A program made the translations under genes and the position numbers. Below are positions 36,034 through 44,899 of a DNA stretch of 64,000 nt, piece by piece; position 1 is the first letter of the stretch, and every line of letters begins with the position of its first letter. The notes under the pieces were generated by a model, which saw only the letters and a program-made list of their open reading frames with translations, made no database searches and was not told the origin of the DNA. Origin of the DNA: CAYUMU01 sp964445985 (GTDB lineage Bacteria; Planctomycetota; Planctomycetia; Pirellulales; S012-138); contig CAYUMU010000016.1 in the NCBI GenBank assembly GCA_964445985.1, positions 1 through 64,000 of the forward strand, in the 5' to 3' direction.

Positions 36034-37011
36034 ATGGCTATCGACGCGTCGGAACCCACACCAGGCAATCGCCGGCACGGCACGTTTCGTAGTGCCGTGC
36101 TGCGCGGGCTGGGAGTATTCTTGCCGCCATTGCTCACCGTGGTGATCTTTGTTTGGATCTTTGGCACGGTCTACGACTATGTGCTCGAACCGATCGAAAC
36201 GATCACGCGAAAAATCCTCGTCTACAGCATTTCAGACATTCGCCAAAACCCCGACTGGCAGCAAACCATCGAGGTGGACGAGGCAACCGGCGCTCGCTTC
36301 CGACGCATGAGCAGCGATGCCACCTACGTGCCGATCGATGTCTATCAGACGGTGCGGGAACGGGATGGCTATGTAACCGCCGACCGGATGACGGGCCGGG
36401 AAGTTTACTCACGCTACGTGCAGATTCGTTTCCTCAAGCCGCAGTACGTGATTCCGCTGTTTTTGGCGGTATTCGTGCTGCTGCTGTACCTGATGGGCCG
36501 TTCGCTGGGAGCCCGGCTGGGGCGGTTTTTCTGGCAAACATTCGAGCGGATCATTCAGCGCGTGCCGATGGTCCGCAAGGTTTACTCCTCGGTAAAACAG
36601 GTCACCGATTTCCTCTTCAGCCAGCAGGAGTTGCAATTTACCCGCGTGGTGGCGGTGGAATACCCTCGCAAGAACTCGTGGACGCTGGGCTTTGTCACCG
36701 GCGAAAGTCTGCTCGATATTCGCAATCAGGCCCAAGAGCCCATTCTGGCGGTATTGGTGGCTACCTCGCCCATGCCCATGACCGGCTTCGCCACCACGGT
36801 GCTCAAGAGCGAGTGCATCGACTTGAACATGACGGTGGAGGAAGCCATTGAATTCATTGTGAGCTGCGGGGTCGTCGTGCCGCCGCATCAGGCGCACACC
36901 GACTTTCCCGCCACCAATAACAACAGCGCCTTGCCACTAACCAAGGGCGCGGCGGCCGCGGTGGCGTCGGGAAACCAGCCGGGGCAACCGGCGCCCGAGA
37001 AAGACGCGTAG
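36034..37011 (+). CDS. DUF502 membrane protein
   Basis: 325 aa. Start 36034 has GGGGAG 9 nt upstream; a TTG at 36013 is less likely. Two membrane helices (GVFLPPLLTVVIFVWIFGTVYDY and PLFLAVFVLLLYLMG) flank a segment of about 80 aa that most short family members lack. The family motif IIQRVPMVRKVYSSVKQVTDF follows, then a compact C-terminal domain (EYPRKNSWTLGFVTGES) and a low-complexity tail. DUF502 proteins are widespread, and their role is not established. The gene stands alone. Confidence 0.85.
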   Translation: MAIDASEPTPGNRRHGTFRSAVLRGLGVFLPPLLTVVIFVWIFGTVYDYVLEPIETITRKILVYSISDIRQNPDWQQTIEVDEATGARFRRMSSDATYVPIDVYQTVRERDGYVTADRMTGREVYSRYVQIRFLKPQYVIPLFLAVFVLLLYLMGRSLGARLGRFFWQTFERIIQRVPMVRKVYSSVKQVTDFLFSQQELQFTRVVAVEYPRKNSWTLGFVTGESLLDIRNQAQEPILAVLVATSPMPMTGFATTVLKSECIDLNMTVEEAIEFIVSCGVVVPPHQAHTDFPATNNNSALPLTKGAAAAVASGNQPGQPAPEKDA

Positions 37012-37137
37012 GCCGAGGTTCCCCGAGGAACCCCCGTGCTGCTCCCCGCGGAGAACATCACCAAAACTCCGTTCTAGCGGACAGGGCCGTGGCGGTTTGA
37101 ACTTGATCGTGCTTTTTGCTTTTGATGAGTACTTGTA

Positions 37138-38133
37138 GTGACTAAGACTTTGCGGCTAGGAACTCGATCGAGCCAATTGGCCCGCTGGCAGGCTGACTGG
37201 GTCGCCGCTCGGCTGGAAGAAACCGGCCAGAGCGTGGAACTGGTGCTGATCAGCACCACCGGTGATCAACAGCAAACCGGCCCCATTGCCCAGGTGGGCA
37301 CGCAAGGCGTCTTTACCAAAGAGATTCAGCGGGCCTTGCTCGACAACCAGGTGGACCTGGCCGTTCATAGCCTCAAGGATTTACCCACCGAACCCACGCC
37401 CGGCCTGTGCCTGGCGGCCGTGCCCACGCGAGCCGCCGTGGGCGACGCGCTGCTGATCCGGCCCGGAAGCGAACGCCCGGCCACGGTTCGCGGCGAATCC
37501 AACCCGCCTGCTGACAAGGCGCCTGCTGCCGGGCAGGGAACGCGGTTGATGGAATTGCCGCAGGCAGCCCGCGTGGGCACGGGCAGCACGCGTCGTCGCG
37601 CTCAGCTTTGGCACCGTCGTCCCGACCTCACGTTGCTCGACATTCGGGGGAATGTCGATACCCGCATTCGCAAACTTCATGACGGTGAGTACGACGCCAT
37701 CATTCTGGCCGAGGCCGGTCTAACCCGATTGGGCCTTGAGGCCCACATTTCCGAGGTTCTTCCGCTGGATTGGTATTTGCCAGCCGTGGGTCAAGGCGCC
37801 TTGGGAATCGAAACCCGGCAAGACGATGCTGATGCGCGAGAAGTGCTGGGGGTGCTCGACGATCCGGTTTCTCACGCTTGCGTGCTGGCAGAGCGAGCCT
37901 TGCTGGCAGGCTTGCGGGGAGGTTGTTTGGCCCCCGTTGGCGCGTGGGCCCGGCCGGTGGAAGGCGAACTTGTGCTGGAAGGCGTGGTGCTCAGCGTTGA
38001 TGGCCGGCAGCGGTTGCTGGCAACAGGGCGCGGACCATTGTCTGAGGCCGTGGCGCTGGGAAATGCCGCCGCGAGCGAGCTACTTCAGGCGGGCGCCGCG
38101 CAGCTCATTCAGGCCGCTTCGGGCCGCGGCTAG
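37138..38133 (+). CDS. hemC: hydroxymethylbilane synthase (porphobilinogen deaminase)
   Basis: 331 aa from a GTG. It polymerises four porphobilinogen molecules in heme biosynthesis. Conserved features are LRLGTRSSQLARWQ, GVFTKEIQRALL, the catalytic-Asp segment DLAVHSLKDLPTE, VGTGSTRRRAQL, DIRGNVDTRIRKL and GQGALGIE. The Cys that carries the dipyrromethane cofactor is in LRGGCLAPVGAWA. An insertion of about 30 residues (GSERPATVRGESNPP onward) interrupts domain 1 after DALLIRP and is unusual. No other hem gene is nearby. The stop codon is followed immediately by a heptamer repeat array. Confidence 0.96.
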   Translation: MTKTLRLGTRSSQLARWQADWVAARLEETGQSVELVLISTTGDQQQTGPIAQVGTQGVFTKEIQRALLDNQVDLAVHSLKDLPTEPTPGLCLAAVPTRAAVGDALLIRPGSERPATVRGESNPPADKAPAAGQGTRLMELPQAARVGTGSTRRRAQLWHRRPDLTLLDIRGNVDTRIRKLHDGEYDAIILAEAGLTRLGLEAHISEVLPLDWYLPAVGQGALGIETRQDDADAREVLGVLDDPVSHACVLAERALLAGLRGGCLAPVGAWARPVEGELVLEGVVLSVDGRQRLLATGRGPLSEAVALGNAAASELLQAGAAQLIQAASGRG

Positions 38134-38182
38134 TTGCTAGTTGCTGGTTGCTGGTTGCTGGTTGCTGGTTGCTGGTTGCTGG
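38134..38182 (+). repeat. tandem 7-bp repeat (TTGCTGG), about seven units
   Basis: Seven head-to-tail units, the first TTGCTAG and the rest TTGCTGG, starting one base after the hemC stop codon. Because the unit length is not a multiple of three and it lies outside the coding frame, copy number can drift freely. The 190 nt from here to the next start hold nothing else clear. Confidence 0.95.
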
Positions 38183-38371
38183 TGGCACGGCACTCGATGC
38201 TGCTGCTTACGGAAATGGCGGCCATTGCTATGGCACGTCGCTAACGTAGTTGCTAACATTCCACCCCGCTTTGGATGAGCGGAACGCCATGCGCGTTGGG
38301 TTCGGTTTTGTGGAGCGGTCGCTCTACCTGAGCCCGCTCGCGGCGATGGCAAAAGGTCATGGAGGACCGCG

Positions 38372-39451
38372 ATGAAGGTGTTGGCCCTCACCGAAGGCCC
38401 CAACCATGTGTGCTACCGGTATCGCATCGAGGCCTTCGCCACGGCACTGAATGAGCGTGGTTGGACCCTCGAATCGCTGCCGCTGGAGCCGAACACCTTT
38501 CAACGCAATTCGCAGTTGAAGGCGGCCGCCGGCACCGATGTGGTCATCTTGCAACGAAAGCTGCTGCCGCTTTGGCAACTGCGGTTGCTACGCCGCGCCG
38601 CGCGGGTGTTAGTGTACGATTTCGATGACGCGCTGTATTCGCGCGATAGCTATAGCCGCAAGGGGAGCGCCAGTTGGGCTCGCCTGGCTCATTTTTGGGC
38701 AACCGTTTACGCCGCCGACGCGGTGCTCGCTGGCAACAGCTTTCTACAAGATCAGGCCGCGGCCTATGTGCAGCCCGAGCGGGTGCATTTGATGCCGACC
38801 TGCGTCGATCCCGATCTGTATCCGCAAAGCCGTCATGAGCGCCGCGGCAGCGACGTCAAACTGGTTTGGATCGGGCAGCACAGCACGCTGAATTGCCTGA
38901 ATTTGGCCGAGCCCATGTTGGCCGCGGCCGCGGAACAACTGCCGGGGCTGCAGCTGCGCGTCATCTGTAATCGTTTTCCCAATCTGGGCGGAATCGAGGT
39001 GGCGCCGAGGCAATGGTCGCAGTCGACCGAGGCCGAGGAGATTGCCGACGCCGACATTGGTCTCTCCTGGTTGCCAGACGATACGTGGAGCCTGGGGAAA
39101 TGCGGGCTGAAGGTGCTTCAATACATGGCGGCCGGCTTGCCCGTGGTGGCCAACCCGGTGGGCATGAATCGTGAGATGGTGGTGCATGGAGAAACCGGCT
39201 TCTTGGCGGCCAGCCGCGAAGAGTGGGTGTCGGCCGTGACTCAACTTGCCCGGCAGCCCGAGTTGAGGAAGAAGATGGGCGAGGCGGGGCGAAAGTTTGT
39301 GGAGCGTCACTACAGCGTTCACCGCTGGGCGCCCGTGTTTGCCGAACTGATTCATCGCTTGCCGCGGCAGGGAGCGGCGCAGCCAGAACGATTGCGACGG
39401 CGTTCGGCGGCACAGGCAGGTCATCCGACGCCCGAGGAGCAGACAACATGA
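38372..39451 (+). CDS. glycosyltransferase, GT4-like
   Basis: 359 aa, GT-B fold. GGAGG lies 6 nt before the start. The N-terminal half has an acidic DFDDALYSRDSYSR loop. The C-terminal half holds the sugar-nucleotide site SLGKCGLKVLQYMAAGLPVVANPVGMNREMV, which matches the conserved Lys plus E/Q-x7-E region of GT4 enzymes, followed by GETGFLAASREEWVSA. It probably transfers a sugar to a surface glycan or lipid; acceptor unknown. Its stop overlaps the next start (ATGA), so it is translationally coupled to the lipoprotein gene. Confidence 0.87.
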   Translation: MKVLALTEGPNHVCYRYRIEAFATALNERGWTLESLPLEPNTFQRNSQLKAAAGTDVVILQRKLLPLWQLRLLRRAARVLVYDFDDALYSRDSYSRKGSASWARLAHFWATVYAADAVLAGNSFLQDQAAAYVQPERVHLMPTCVDPDLYPQSRHERRGSDVKLVWIGQHSTLNCLNLAEPMLAAAAEQLPGLQLRVICNRFPNLGGIEVAPRQWSQSTEAEEIADADIGLSWLPDDTWSLGKCGLKVLQYMAAGLPVVANPVGMNREMVVHGETGFLAASREEWVSAVTQLARQPELRKKMGEAGRKFVERHYSVHRWAPVFAELIHRLPRQGAAQPERLRRRSAAQAGHPTPEEQTT

Positions 39452-40254
39452 GGCAGCGTTTGTTCCGGTGCTTCATGGCACTGGTGCTTCCGTGTCTGGC
39501 GCTGTTCGGCTGTACCCCTTTTTGGCTTCATCGTCCGTCGCTTCCGCAACTTAATGAAGTTTCGCGAGGGCAACTGCAAATTCATTGTGAGGCCACCGTT
39601 CCAGCCAATCACCGGCTGTTGGATGAGCTTGTGGCCCGTCGCGACGACGTCTACAACGACCTGACCCTGCCGGCCTCCGACGAACCTATCCACGTTTATC
39701 TGTTCGATAATAACGACAGTTTCCGCAAGTTCATCCGCGGAAATTTCCCCTCGTTCCCCGAGCGGCGGGCATTCTTCGTGGGCACCGACACTCGGCTTTC
39801 GGTGTATGCCCACTGGGGCGACCGGGTGGCCGAGGATCTTCGGCACGAGGTGGTTCACGGCTATTTGCACGCGGTGGTTCCCAGTATTCCGCTGTGGATC
39901 GACGAAGGGCTGGCCGAGTATTACGAGGTTCCGCGTAGCGACGACGGCCTGAACACCCCTCATGTGCAGTTGCTCATGGAACAAATGAACGGCGGCTGGC
40001 GACCCAACCTGGCAAGGCTGGAAACCCTGGCCACGGCGGCGGAAATGCAGCAGTTGGATTATGCCGAAAGCTGGGCTTGGGCCCATTTTTTGCTGAAAAC
40101 CACGCCCAGCCGCAAAGACACGTTGCGGTTCTTCTTGCAAGACCTGCGTCGTGACGGCGCCACCTCCCCGCTCTCCCGGCGGCTGAAGGAATTGGAACGG
40201 GGCGACGTTGAACCGGCGATGGTGGCCCACTTGCGTGATTGGGCTTATCGCTAA
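39448..40254 (+). CDS. lipoprotein with HExxH metallopeptidase motif
   Basis: 268 aa. GAGGAG lies 8 nt upstream, and the start overlaps the glycosyltransferase stop by 4 nt. The N terminus is a lipoprotein signal (MALVLPCLALFGC), so it should be anchored to a membrane by the Cys. RHEVVHGYLHAV supplies HExxH, and PLWIDEGLAEYYE, 14-20 residues later, supplies a downstream Glu. This is the gluzincin-like pattern of the DUF1570/peptidase MA-like group. The substrate is unknown. Coupling to the glycosyltransferase suggests a shared envelope role, but this is inference. Confidence 0.8.
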   Translation: MRQRLFRCFMALVLPCLALFGCTPFWLHRPSLPQLNEVSRGQLQIHCEATVPANHRLLDELVARRDDVYNDLTLPASDEPIHVYLFDNNDSFRKFIRGNFPSFPERRAFFVGTDTRLSVYAHWGDRVAEDLRHEVVHGYLHAVVPSIPLWIDEGLAEYYEVPRSDDGLNTPHVQLLMEQMNGGWRPNLARLETLATAAEMQQLDYAESWAWAHFLLKTTPSRKDTLRFFLQDLRRDGATSPLSRRLKELERGDVEPAMVAHLRDWAYR

Positions 40255-40452
40255 ACGCACCCTCGCTCAGGTCACCCGCAACCAGTCGCTTGGAACCCGG
40301 TTTGGCCCCCCTTGCCGTGAGGCGAATCCTGGGGAGAATACAGGGTAGGGAGTTGATTTCCCCCGGGCATTCGCGGCCGTTTCACGCAGCGAAGGTTTGA
40401 CCAGCCCGTTTGCCAGACAACACAAGACAAGACAAGCAGCCGAGGAAGGGCC

Positions 40453-40740
40453 ATGCCGACCGTATCGCCAGCCGTCAACCAGCGAAACCGGGAAATCTTT
40501 GCAGCCCTTCAGCCTGGCGACCGCGTGGAACTGGAGCACGACGTGAAGGTCGGTTTTCGCTCTTGGGTCGCCAGGACAGCAGGCACGGTGGTCCGCACCG
40601 AACGCCGGCGACACGGTCTGCACGTGGACCGGAACTACGACGACAAGGTATATAGCGACGCCATTGTGCTCAAGCGAGATAGTGGCGAACTGACCACGGT
40701 CACGCTCGATGCGTATTCGGAATTGAAGAAAATCAATTAG
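40453..40740 (+). CDS. small conserved-looking protein, SH3/KOW-like beta barrel
   Basis: 95 aa with a very good ribosome binding site (AGGAAGGG about 4 nt before the ATG). The middle reads LQPGDRVELEHDVKVGFRSW, ARTAGTVVRTERRRHGLHV and then VYSDAIVLKRDSGELTTVTLDAY. Its alternating hydrophobic strands and glycine turns are typical of a small barrel such as SH3 or KOW domains. There is no signal peptide. It may bind nucleic acid or protein; I do not recognise a named family. The next gene starts 51 nt downstream. Confidence 0.72.
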   Translation: MPTVSPAVNQRNREIFAALQPGDRVELEHDVKVGFRSWVARTAGTVVRTERRRHGLHVDRNYDDKVYSDAIVLKRDSGELTTVTLDAYSELKKIN

Positions 40741-40791
40741 AGACCGTGCTCGCGTACCTGGCTGGTAGAGTGTCAGAAGGCGGGACGAAAA

Positions 40792-41451
40792 ATGCCCGTC
40801 GCCAAGGCAACTCGCACCGTCGTCGGCAGAGCCTCCTCCCCCTCCACCTTTCCTGCATGGAGCGTTACCGACGCAAATATGGAAACGACCGATCTTTCAC
40901 TGGTATTGAAGGCGACGGAGTTCGCCGCGGAAATGCACCGTCATCAACGGCGCAAAGACGAAGTCACTCCCTACATCAATCATCCGATTGAAGTGGCCCG
41001 GATGTTGGCCGAGCACGGCGCGGACGTGCCGACGGTGGTGGCGGCATTGCTCCACGATACGATTGAAGACACCACCGCAACCTATGACGATGTGCAGCGC
41101 GAGTTTGGAGACGTGGTGGCGTGCCTGGTTTTGGAAGTGACCGACGACAAGAGCCTGCCGAAGCACGTTCGGAAGCAGTTGCAAGTGGAACGCGCGCCGC
41201 AAAAGTCGCGGAGAGCCAAGCAAATCAAGCTGGCCGACAAGTGCGCCAATTTGCGAAGCCTGGCAGAGAAGCCGCCGTTGCAATGGGACCAGGCACGAAC
41301 TCAAGCCTATTTTGATTGGGCCGATCAAGTCGTCGCCGGGCTGCGAGGCGCGCATGCCGGACTCGAGGCCTGTTTCGACGCGGCATCCATCGCCGGTCGC
41401 TCGGCCCTGGGATTGCAACCGCGCCACCATGAAAATACGAGCACGCCGTAA
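40792..41451 (+). CDS. MESH1-like small alarmone hydrolase (HD domain)
   Basis: 219 aa (or 190 aa from ATG 40879, where homology begins). Stand-alone HD phosphohydrolase of the RelA/SpoT hydrolase type without synthetase, TGS or ACT domains. Motifs: AAEMHRHQRRKDEVTPYINHPIEVARML, VAALLHDTIEDTTATYDDV (the HD pair), VTDDKSLPKHVRKQLQVE and AKQIKLADKCANLRSL, then a segment, ADQVVAGLRGAH. This closely follows metazoan MESH1/bacterial SAH enzymes that degrade (p)ppGpp with Mn2+, though MESH1 also acts on NADPH. The 29-residue N-terminal extension has a poor ribosome binding site and may not be translated. Confidence 0.88.
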   Translation: MPVAKATRTVVGRASSPSTFPAWSVTDANMETTDLSLVLKATEFAAEMHRHQRRKDEVTPYINHPIEVARMLAEHGADVPTVVAALLHDTIEDTTATYDDVQREFGDVVACLVLEVTDDKSLPKHVRKQLQVERAPQKSRRAKQIKLADKCANLRSLAEKPPLQWDQARTQAYFDWADQVVAGLRGAHAGLEACFDAASIAGRSALGLQPRHHENTSTP

Positions 41452-41504
41452 TGGCGCGCGGCGTCATCCGCTGAATCGCATACTCGCTTGCCTCTGAGGT
41501 TGCG

Positions 41505-42473
41505 TTGGCCGATTCGAACCAATCGTTGTCCCACGATTCCGGCCAAAGCAAGCCAGGCGCTGGCCCGGAGCCGCAACCCATCGCCGCGGAACATCGCTGG
41601 CACCCTCTCCATGCTTTGCATGAGCGGCAATTCGAGAATTTCCGCTTTGTGTATCCGGTTCTGAGCCGCCGTTCCCGCGGAATTTCTGTCGGGGTTAATC
41701 TCAACCCCGACAAGGTCTGCAACTTCGACTGTATTTATTGCCAGGTCGATCGACGAACGGAATCCGACACCCAGTTCGTGGAAACCGCGGCCTTGCTGGC
41801 CGAGTTGGAGGCGGTGCTCGAATCGGCGCTTTCCGGCAAGATTTACGAGCAGCAGCGGTTTGCGGCCACCCCGGAGAACTTGCGGCGTGTGAACGATATT
41901 GCTTTCAGTGGCGATGGCGAGCCGACCACGCATCGCAATTTTGCCGAGGTGATTGCGGCCTGCGCCGAGGTGAAGCGGCGGGTGGAAAGTAAGCACGCCG
42001 CCGAGCCGGTGAAGATGGTGCTGATCACCAACGCGAGCATGTTCCATCGGCCGCACGTGCAGGCGGGCCTGGTGTTGTTGGATGCCAACCACGGCGAAAT
42101 TTGGGCCAAACTCGACGCCGGAACCGAGGCGTATTATCAGCGAATCGAACGAACCAAGATTCCCTTCCACCAGGTGCTGCAAAACATTACCGCCGCGGCG
42201 CAGGCGCGGCCGATAGCCATTCAGTCGCTGTTTATGCGCGTGCAGGGCGAGCCGCCAAGCAACGCGGAACTGGAAGCGTACTGCGATCGTTTGAACGAAA
42301 TCGTTGCCACCGGCGGCCAGATCAAGCTGGTGCAGGTATATACGGTGGCTCGACAACCGGCCGAGAGTTTTGTGGAGCCCCTGGCCAATGCCCAAGTGGA
42401 CGCGATTGCCCAGTTGGTCGAGGACCGCTGTGGTTTACCGGTGGCAGCCTTCCATGGGCCGGGTAAAGGGTAG
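41505..42473 (+). CDS. radical SAM protein
   Basis: 322 aa from a TTG start with GAGG 5 nt upstream. The radical SAM cluster motif CNFDCIYCQ (CxxxCxxC) is at about residue 72, followed by INDIAFSGDGEPT-like sequence (AFSGDGEPTTHRNFAEVIAAC), the SAM-binding GGEP-type motif. The remainder is a typical TIM-barrel half (LITNASMFHRPHV, GEIWAKLDAGTEAYYQ). Family resemblance is to the TIGR/COG0731-type wybutosine or molybdenum-cofactor-like radical SAM proteins, but the substrate is not apparent and no partner gene is adjacent. It converges with a small gene 15 nt away. Confidence 0.88.
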   Translation: MADSNQSLSHDSGQSKPGAGPEPQPIAAEHRWHPLHALHERQFENFRFVYPVLSRRSRGISVGVNLNPDKVCNFDCIYCQVDRRTESDTQFVETAALLAELEAVLESALSGKIYEQQRFAATPENLRRVNDIAFSGDGEPTTHRNFAEVIAACAEVKRRVESKHAAEPVKMVLITNASMFHRPHVQAGLVLLDANHGEIWAKLDAGTEAYYQRIERTKIPFHQVLQNITAAAQARPIAIQSLFMRVQGEPPSNAELEAYCDRLNEIVATGGQIKLVQVYTVARQPAESFVEPLANAQVDAIAQLVEDRCGLPVAAFHGPGKG

Positions 42474-42488
42474 TTGCGGTTCGCAACT

Positions 42489-42722
42489 TTAGATTTCATC
42501 TTCAGCGTCCGGCTCTGCTGCCGTTTTCTCTGGGCAGAGCGCGTCGGCGAACAGCATTTCCAGATCGCGCAGGTGATCCCCGGTTGCCGTGTGAATGATC
42601 AGCGCGCGGCCTTTGCCGGCGCTTTCAATCTTGCGAACGCCAAAGCCGTGGCCTTTGAGTCGACGCCGGGCTTGTGCCGCGCTGACTTCCACGTACAGCC
42701 GAAAGCCTTTGAGGTTTTTCAT
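42489..42722 (-). CDS. small conserved-looking protein of unknown function
   Basis: 77 aa, basic N-terminal half (AQARRRLKGHGFGVRKIES) and an acidic tail (AAEPDAEDEI). Predicted fold alpha/beta (FRLYVEVSAAQARRRL, then GRALIIHTATGDHLRDLEML). It converges tightly with the radical SAM gene and lies 54 nt downstream of the stress-protein gene, so it may be its operon partner. I do not recognise the family. Confidence 0.6.
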   Translation of the reverse strand: MKNLKGFRLYVEVSAAQARRRLKGHGFGVRKIESAGKGRALIIHTATGDHLRDLEMLFADALCPEKTAAEPDAEDEI

Positions 42723-42776
42723 GGTAACGCACGCGACTTGGTTCTTGGCGCCGGGCGCTTGGCGATCGCAAACCTG

Positions 42777-43241
42777 TCAAGGCATCACAAACTGGTGGCC
42801 TTCGGGGCGCACGGTCAGCACGGGGCACGGTGCTTTACGAACAACTCGTTCGGCGACGCTGCCCGCCAGCACATGCGCCAGGCCGCTGCGACCGTGCGTG
42901 CCCATCACGATCAGGTCGATGTCTTCTTGCCGGGCGTAGCGCACAATCTCCACAAAGGGTGTGCCATGCACCGTGGTTCTTACTACCTGATGATTGGTCG
43001 TCCATGAGGGGTCGATGAGTGTTGCCAAATGCTGATTGGCGGCCTTCTTCGATTCTTCCGCGTGCGAGGGCAATGCCAACCCCATGCCGAACTGGGGTGT
43101 GGGATCGGCGTGAATCTCGAGAACGTGAAGCAGATAGAGTTGGGCTTGAAACCGATCGGCGAATTCGCAGGCATACTTCATGGCTTCGGCGGCGTAATCG
43201 CTGAAGTCGGTGGGCAGCAGAATTTTTTTGAGATTAATCAT
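42777..43241 (-). CDS. universal stress protein (UspA family)
   Basis: 154 aa. It starts MINLKKILLPTDFSDYAAEAMKYA, the canonical beta1-alpha1 of Usp domains. The ATP-binding Gly-rich motif is near the C terminus (IVMGTHGRSGLAHVLAGSVAERVVRKAPCPVLTV), matching G-x2-G-x9-G(S/T), so it is likely an ATP-binding member. Start 43241 is preferred to an in-frame ATG at 43301 because the fold begins there. Expression is usually stress-induced; no operator can be read here. Confidence 0.93.
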   Translation of the reverse strand: MINLKKILLPTDFSDYAAEAMKYACEFADRFQAQLYLLHVLEIHADPTPQFGMGLALPSHAEESKKAANQHLATLIDPSWTTNHQVVRTTVHGTPFVEIVRYARQEDIDLIVMGTHGRSGLAHVLAGSVAERVVRKAPCPVLTVRPEGHQFVMP

Positions 43242-43366
43242 GGTCTGACTCTTGAGGGCTGGTGACGCGTTTGAATTCTTCTCACCTGGGCTGCTCTCCA
43301 TCCAACGCCACGTTGCCTGGCGCCTTGGTAAAGGCGCCGTCGATAAGGGTTTGCCAAGCGAACCCC

Positions 43367-44752
43367 TTAGGCCAGGTTCCAGCCTTTACGATATTCTCGC
43401 CGGATCAGCGGATCGGCCTCGGGCGTGCCTTCGGCCCGCAGCGCCGCGGTATCCCAGGTGAGCCGCTTGCCCAGGCGGTAAGCAATATTGCCCAAGTGAT
43501 TGGCCTCGGTGAGCAAGCCGGCGTATTCGAAATTGCAGGTGGTCGGGGAGCCCGTCTTGCAGGCTTCGATCCATTCGGCGTAATGGCCCACGGAGTTCGG
43601 TATGGACGGTTCTGGTGGCTGAAAGTCTTTGAATTGTTGTTCCGGCAGCAGCACATGCTTTCCGTAGTCGGAAAGCAGCATCCCTTTGCTACCCACGAAT
43701 AGCATGCCGTTGGTCCATTGCGGAATGGCGCCTTCGGTCCAGAGCGTGGGTTTGTGCGTGCCTTGATACCAGGTGAGGGCCACCGCGGGACGGCCATTCT
43801 CCGCTTCGTATTCATAGCGGGCCTGCATCGAAGCGGGGGCAAGCTCGGCGTGCGGCGGCGAACCGGCAGCTTCAATATAGCGCGGGGCCTTGAGGTCCAG
43901 AGCCCAAAACGGCAGGTCGTTAAAGTGGCTGCCGAGGTCGCTCATGGTGCCGCTGCCAAAATCCCACCAGCGATACCATTTGGGACCAGGCACGTAGGCG
44001 TTGTGAAAGGGGCGATACGGCGCCGGCCCCAGCCAAAGATCCCAAGCCAGCCCCGCCGGCGGCTGCTCACTCATCGGCGGTCGGTCTTGTAAGAAAACAA
44101 TATCCTTATGTTCGCGAGCTTCTGCCTCGCTGGGATGCCAACCCCAGGCTCGGGAGACCCACACGTGGGCTTCGCTCACGTCTCCGATCGCTCCCGAGCG
44201 GATCAATTCGACCACGCGGCGGTAATTGTTGCCGGCGTGAACTTGGGTGCCCATCTGGGTGGCCACTTTGGCTTTGGCGGCAGCTTCGCGAATCACGCGG
44301 GCTTCCCAAATACCGTGCGTCAACGGCTTCTCGCAATACACATGCTTGCCCAACTGCAAAGCGGGCAACGTGGCAAAGGCGTGCGTGTGTTCGCAGGTGC
44401 TGACCACCACGGCATCGAAATCGTTGGCGTGGTCGTATAGCTTGCGAAAATCCGCGAACTTGCGGGCCTGGGGGTTGGTTGTCGCCGCCTGATTGAGGTT
44501 GTCCGCGGATACGTCGCAGAGAGCCACGATATGTTCGGAGGCCACGCCGCGGGCGTTGGCGGCTCCGCGGCCTCCCACGCCAATCAAGGCAATCCTCAGT
44601 TTCTCGTTCAGATTTCGGCCGCGAACAATCGCTGGCGCCACCCAGGGTGGAACCACGAGGGCCGCCGCGCTTGCCAAGGCCGATTGCTGAAGAAAACGCC
44701 GCCGGCTGGATCGATGCGACGACGAACCCTGGCCCAAGCTATTAGGCGACAT
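43367..44752 (-). CDS. Gfo/Idh/MocA family oxidoreductase with TAT signal (second)
   Basis: 461 aa. Start 44752 (ATG) has GGAGG 7 nt upstream; a TTG one codon earlier is less likely. The twin-arginine signal SSRRRFLQQSALASAAALV precedes LRIALIGVGGRGAANARGVA, the Rossmann glycine motif, and VYCEKPLTHGIWEA, the EKP base motif. Later segments WRWWDFGSGTMSDLGSHFNDLP resemble those of the gene at 176. The two proteins are paralogues of the TAT-exported group, not recent duplicates. The substrate is unknown. The gene is divergent from the DUF2071 gene. Confidence 0.9.
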   Translation of the reverse strand: MSPNSLGQGSSSHRSSRRRFLQQSALASAAALVVPPWVAPAIVRGRNLNEKLRIALIGVGGRGAANARGVASEHIVALCDVSADNLNQAATTNPQARKFADFRKLYDHANDFDAVVVSTCEHTHAFATLPALQLGKHVYCEKPLTHGIWEARVIREAAAKAKVATQMGTQVHAGNNYRRVVELIRSGAIGDVSEAHVWVSRAWGWHPSEAEAREHKDIVFLQDRPPMSEQPPAGLAWDLWLGPAPYRPFHNAYVPGPKWYRWWDFGSGTMSDLGSHFNDLPFWALDLKAPRYIEAAGSPPHAELAPASMQARYEYEAENGRPAVALTWYQGTHKPTLWTEGAIPQWTNGMLFVGSKGMLLSDYGKHVLLPEQQFKDFQPPEPSIPNSVGHYAEWIEACKTGSPTTCNFEYAGLLTEANHLGNIAYRLGKRLTWDTAALRAEGTPEADPLIRREYRKGWNLA

Positions 44753-44899
44753 CAATCGTCCTCCGGTATTTCAAGGGTTTTATTGGAACGAAAGTGGGGG
44801 CGGTTGTCCGCTCTCTCGACTCGCGGTTGTATTCTAGTGCTTGGTGCGCAAGGGCACCAACTACTTTGCTTCCACGGTCAACAGCGGTTCGAGTACCCC

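Noticed and set aside
41500..41520. tRNA-like TTCGAA on the minus strand
   Set aside because: No cloverleaf can be drawn; it lies in the start of the radical SAM coding region.
41325..42395. 356-codon open frame antisense to the radical SAM gene
   Set aside because: The sense frame has the CxxxCxxC motif. The antisense frame is a GC-rich shadow.
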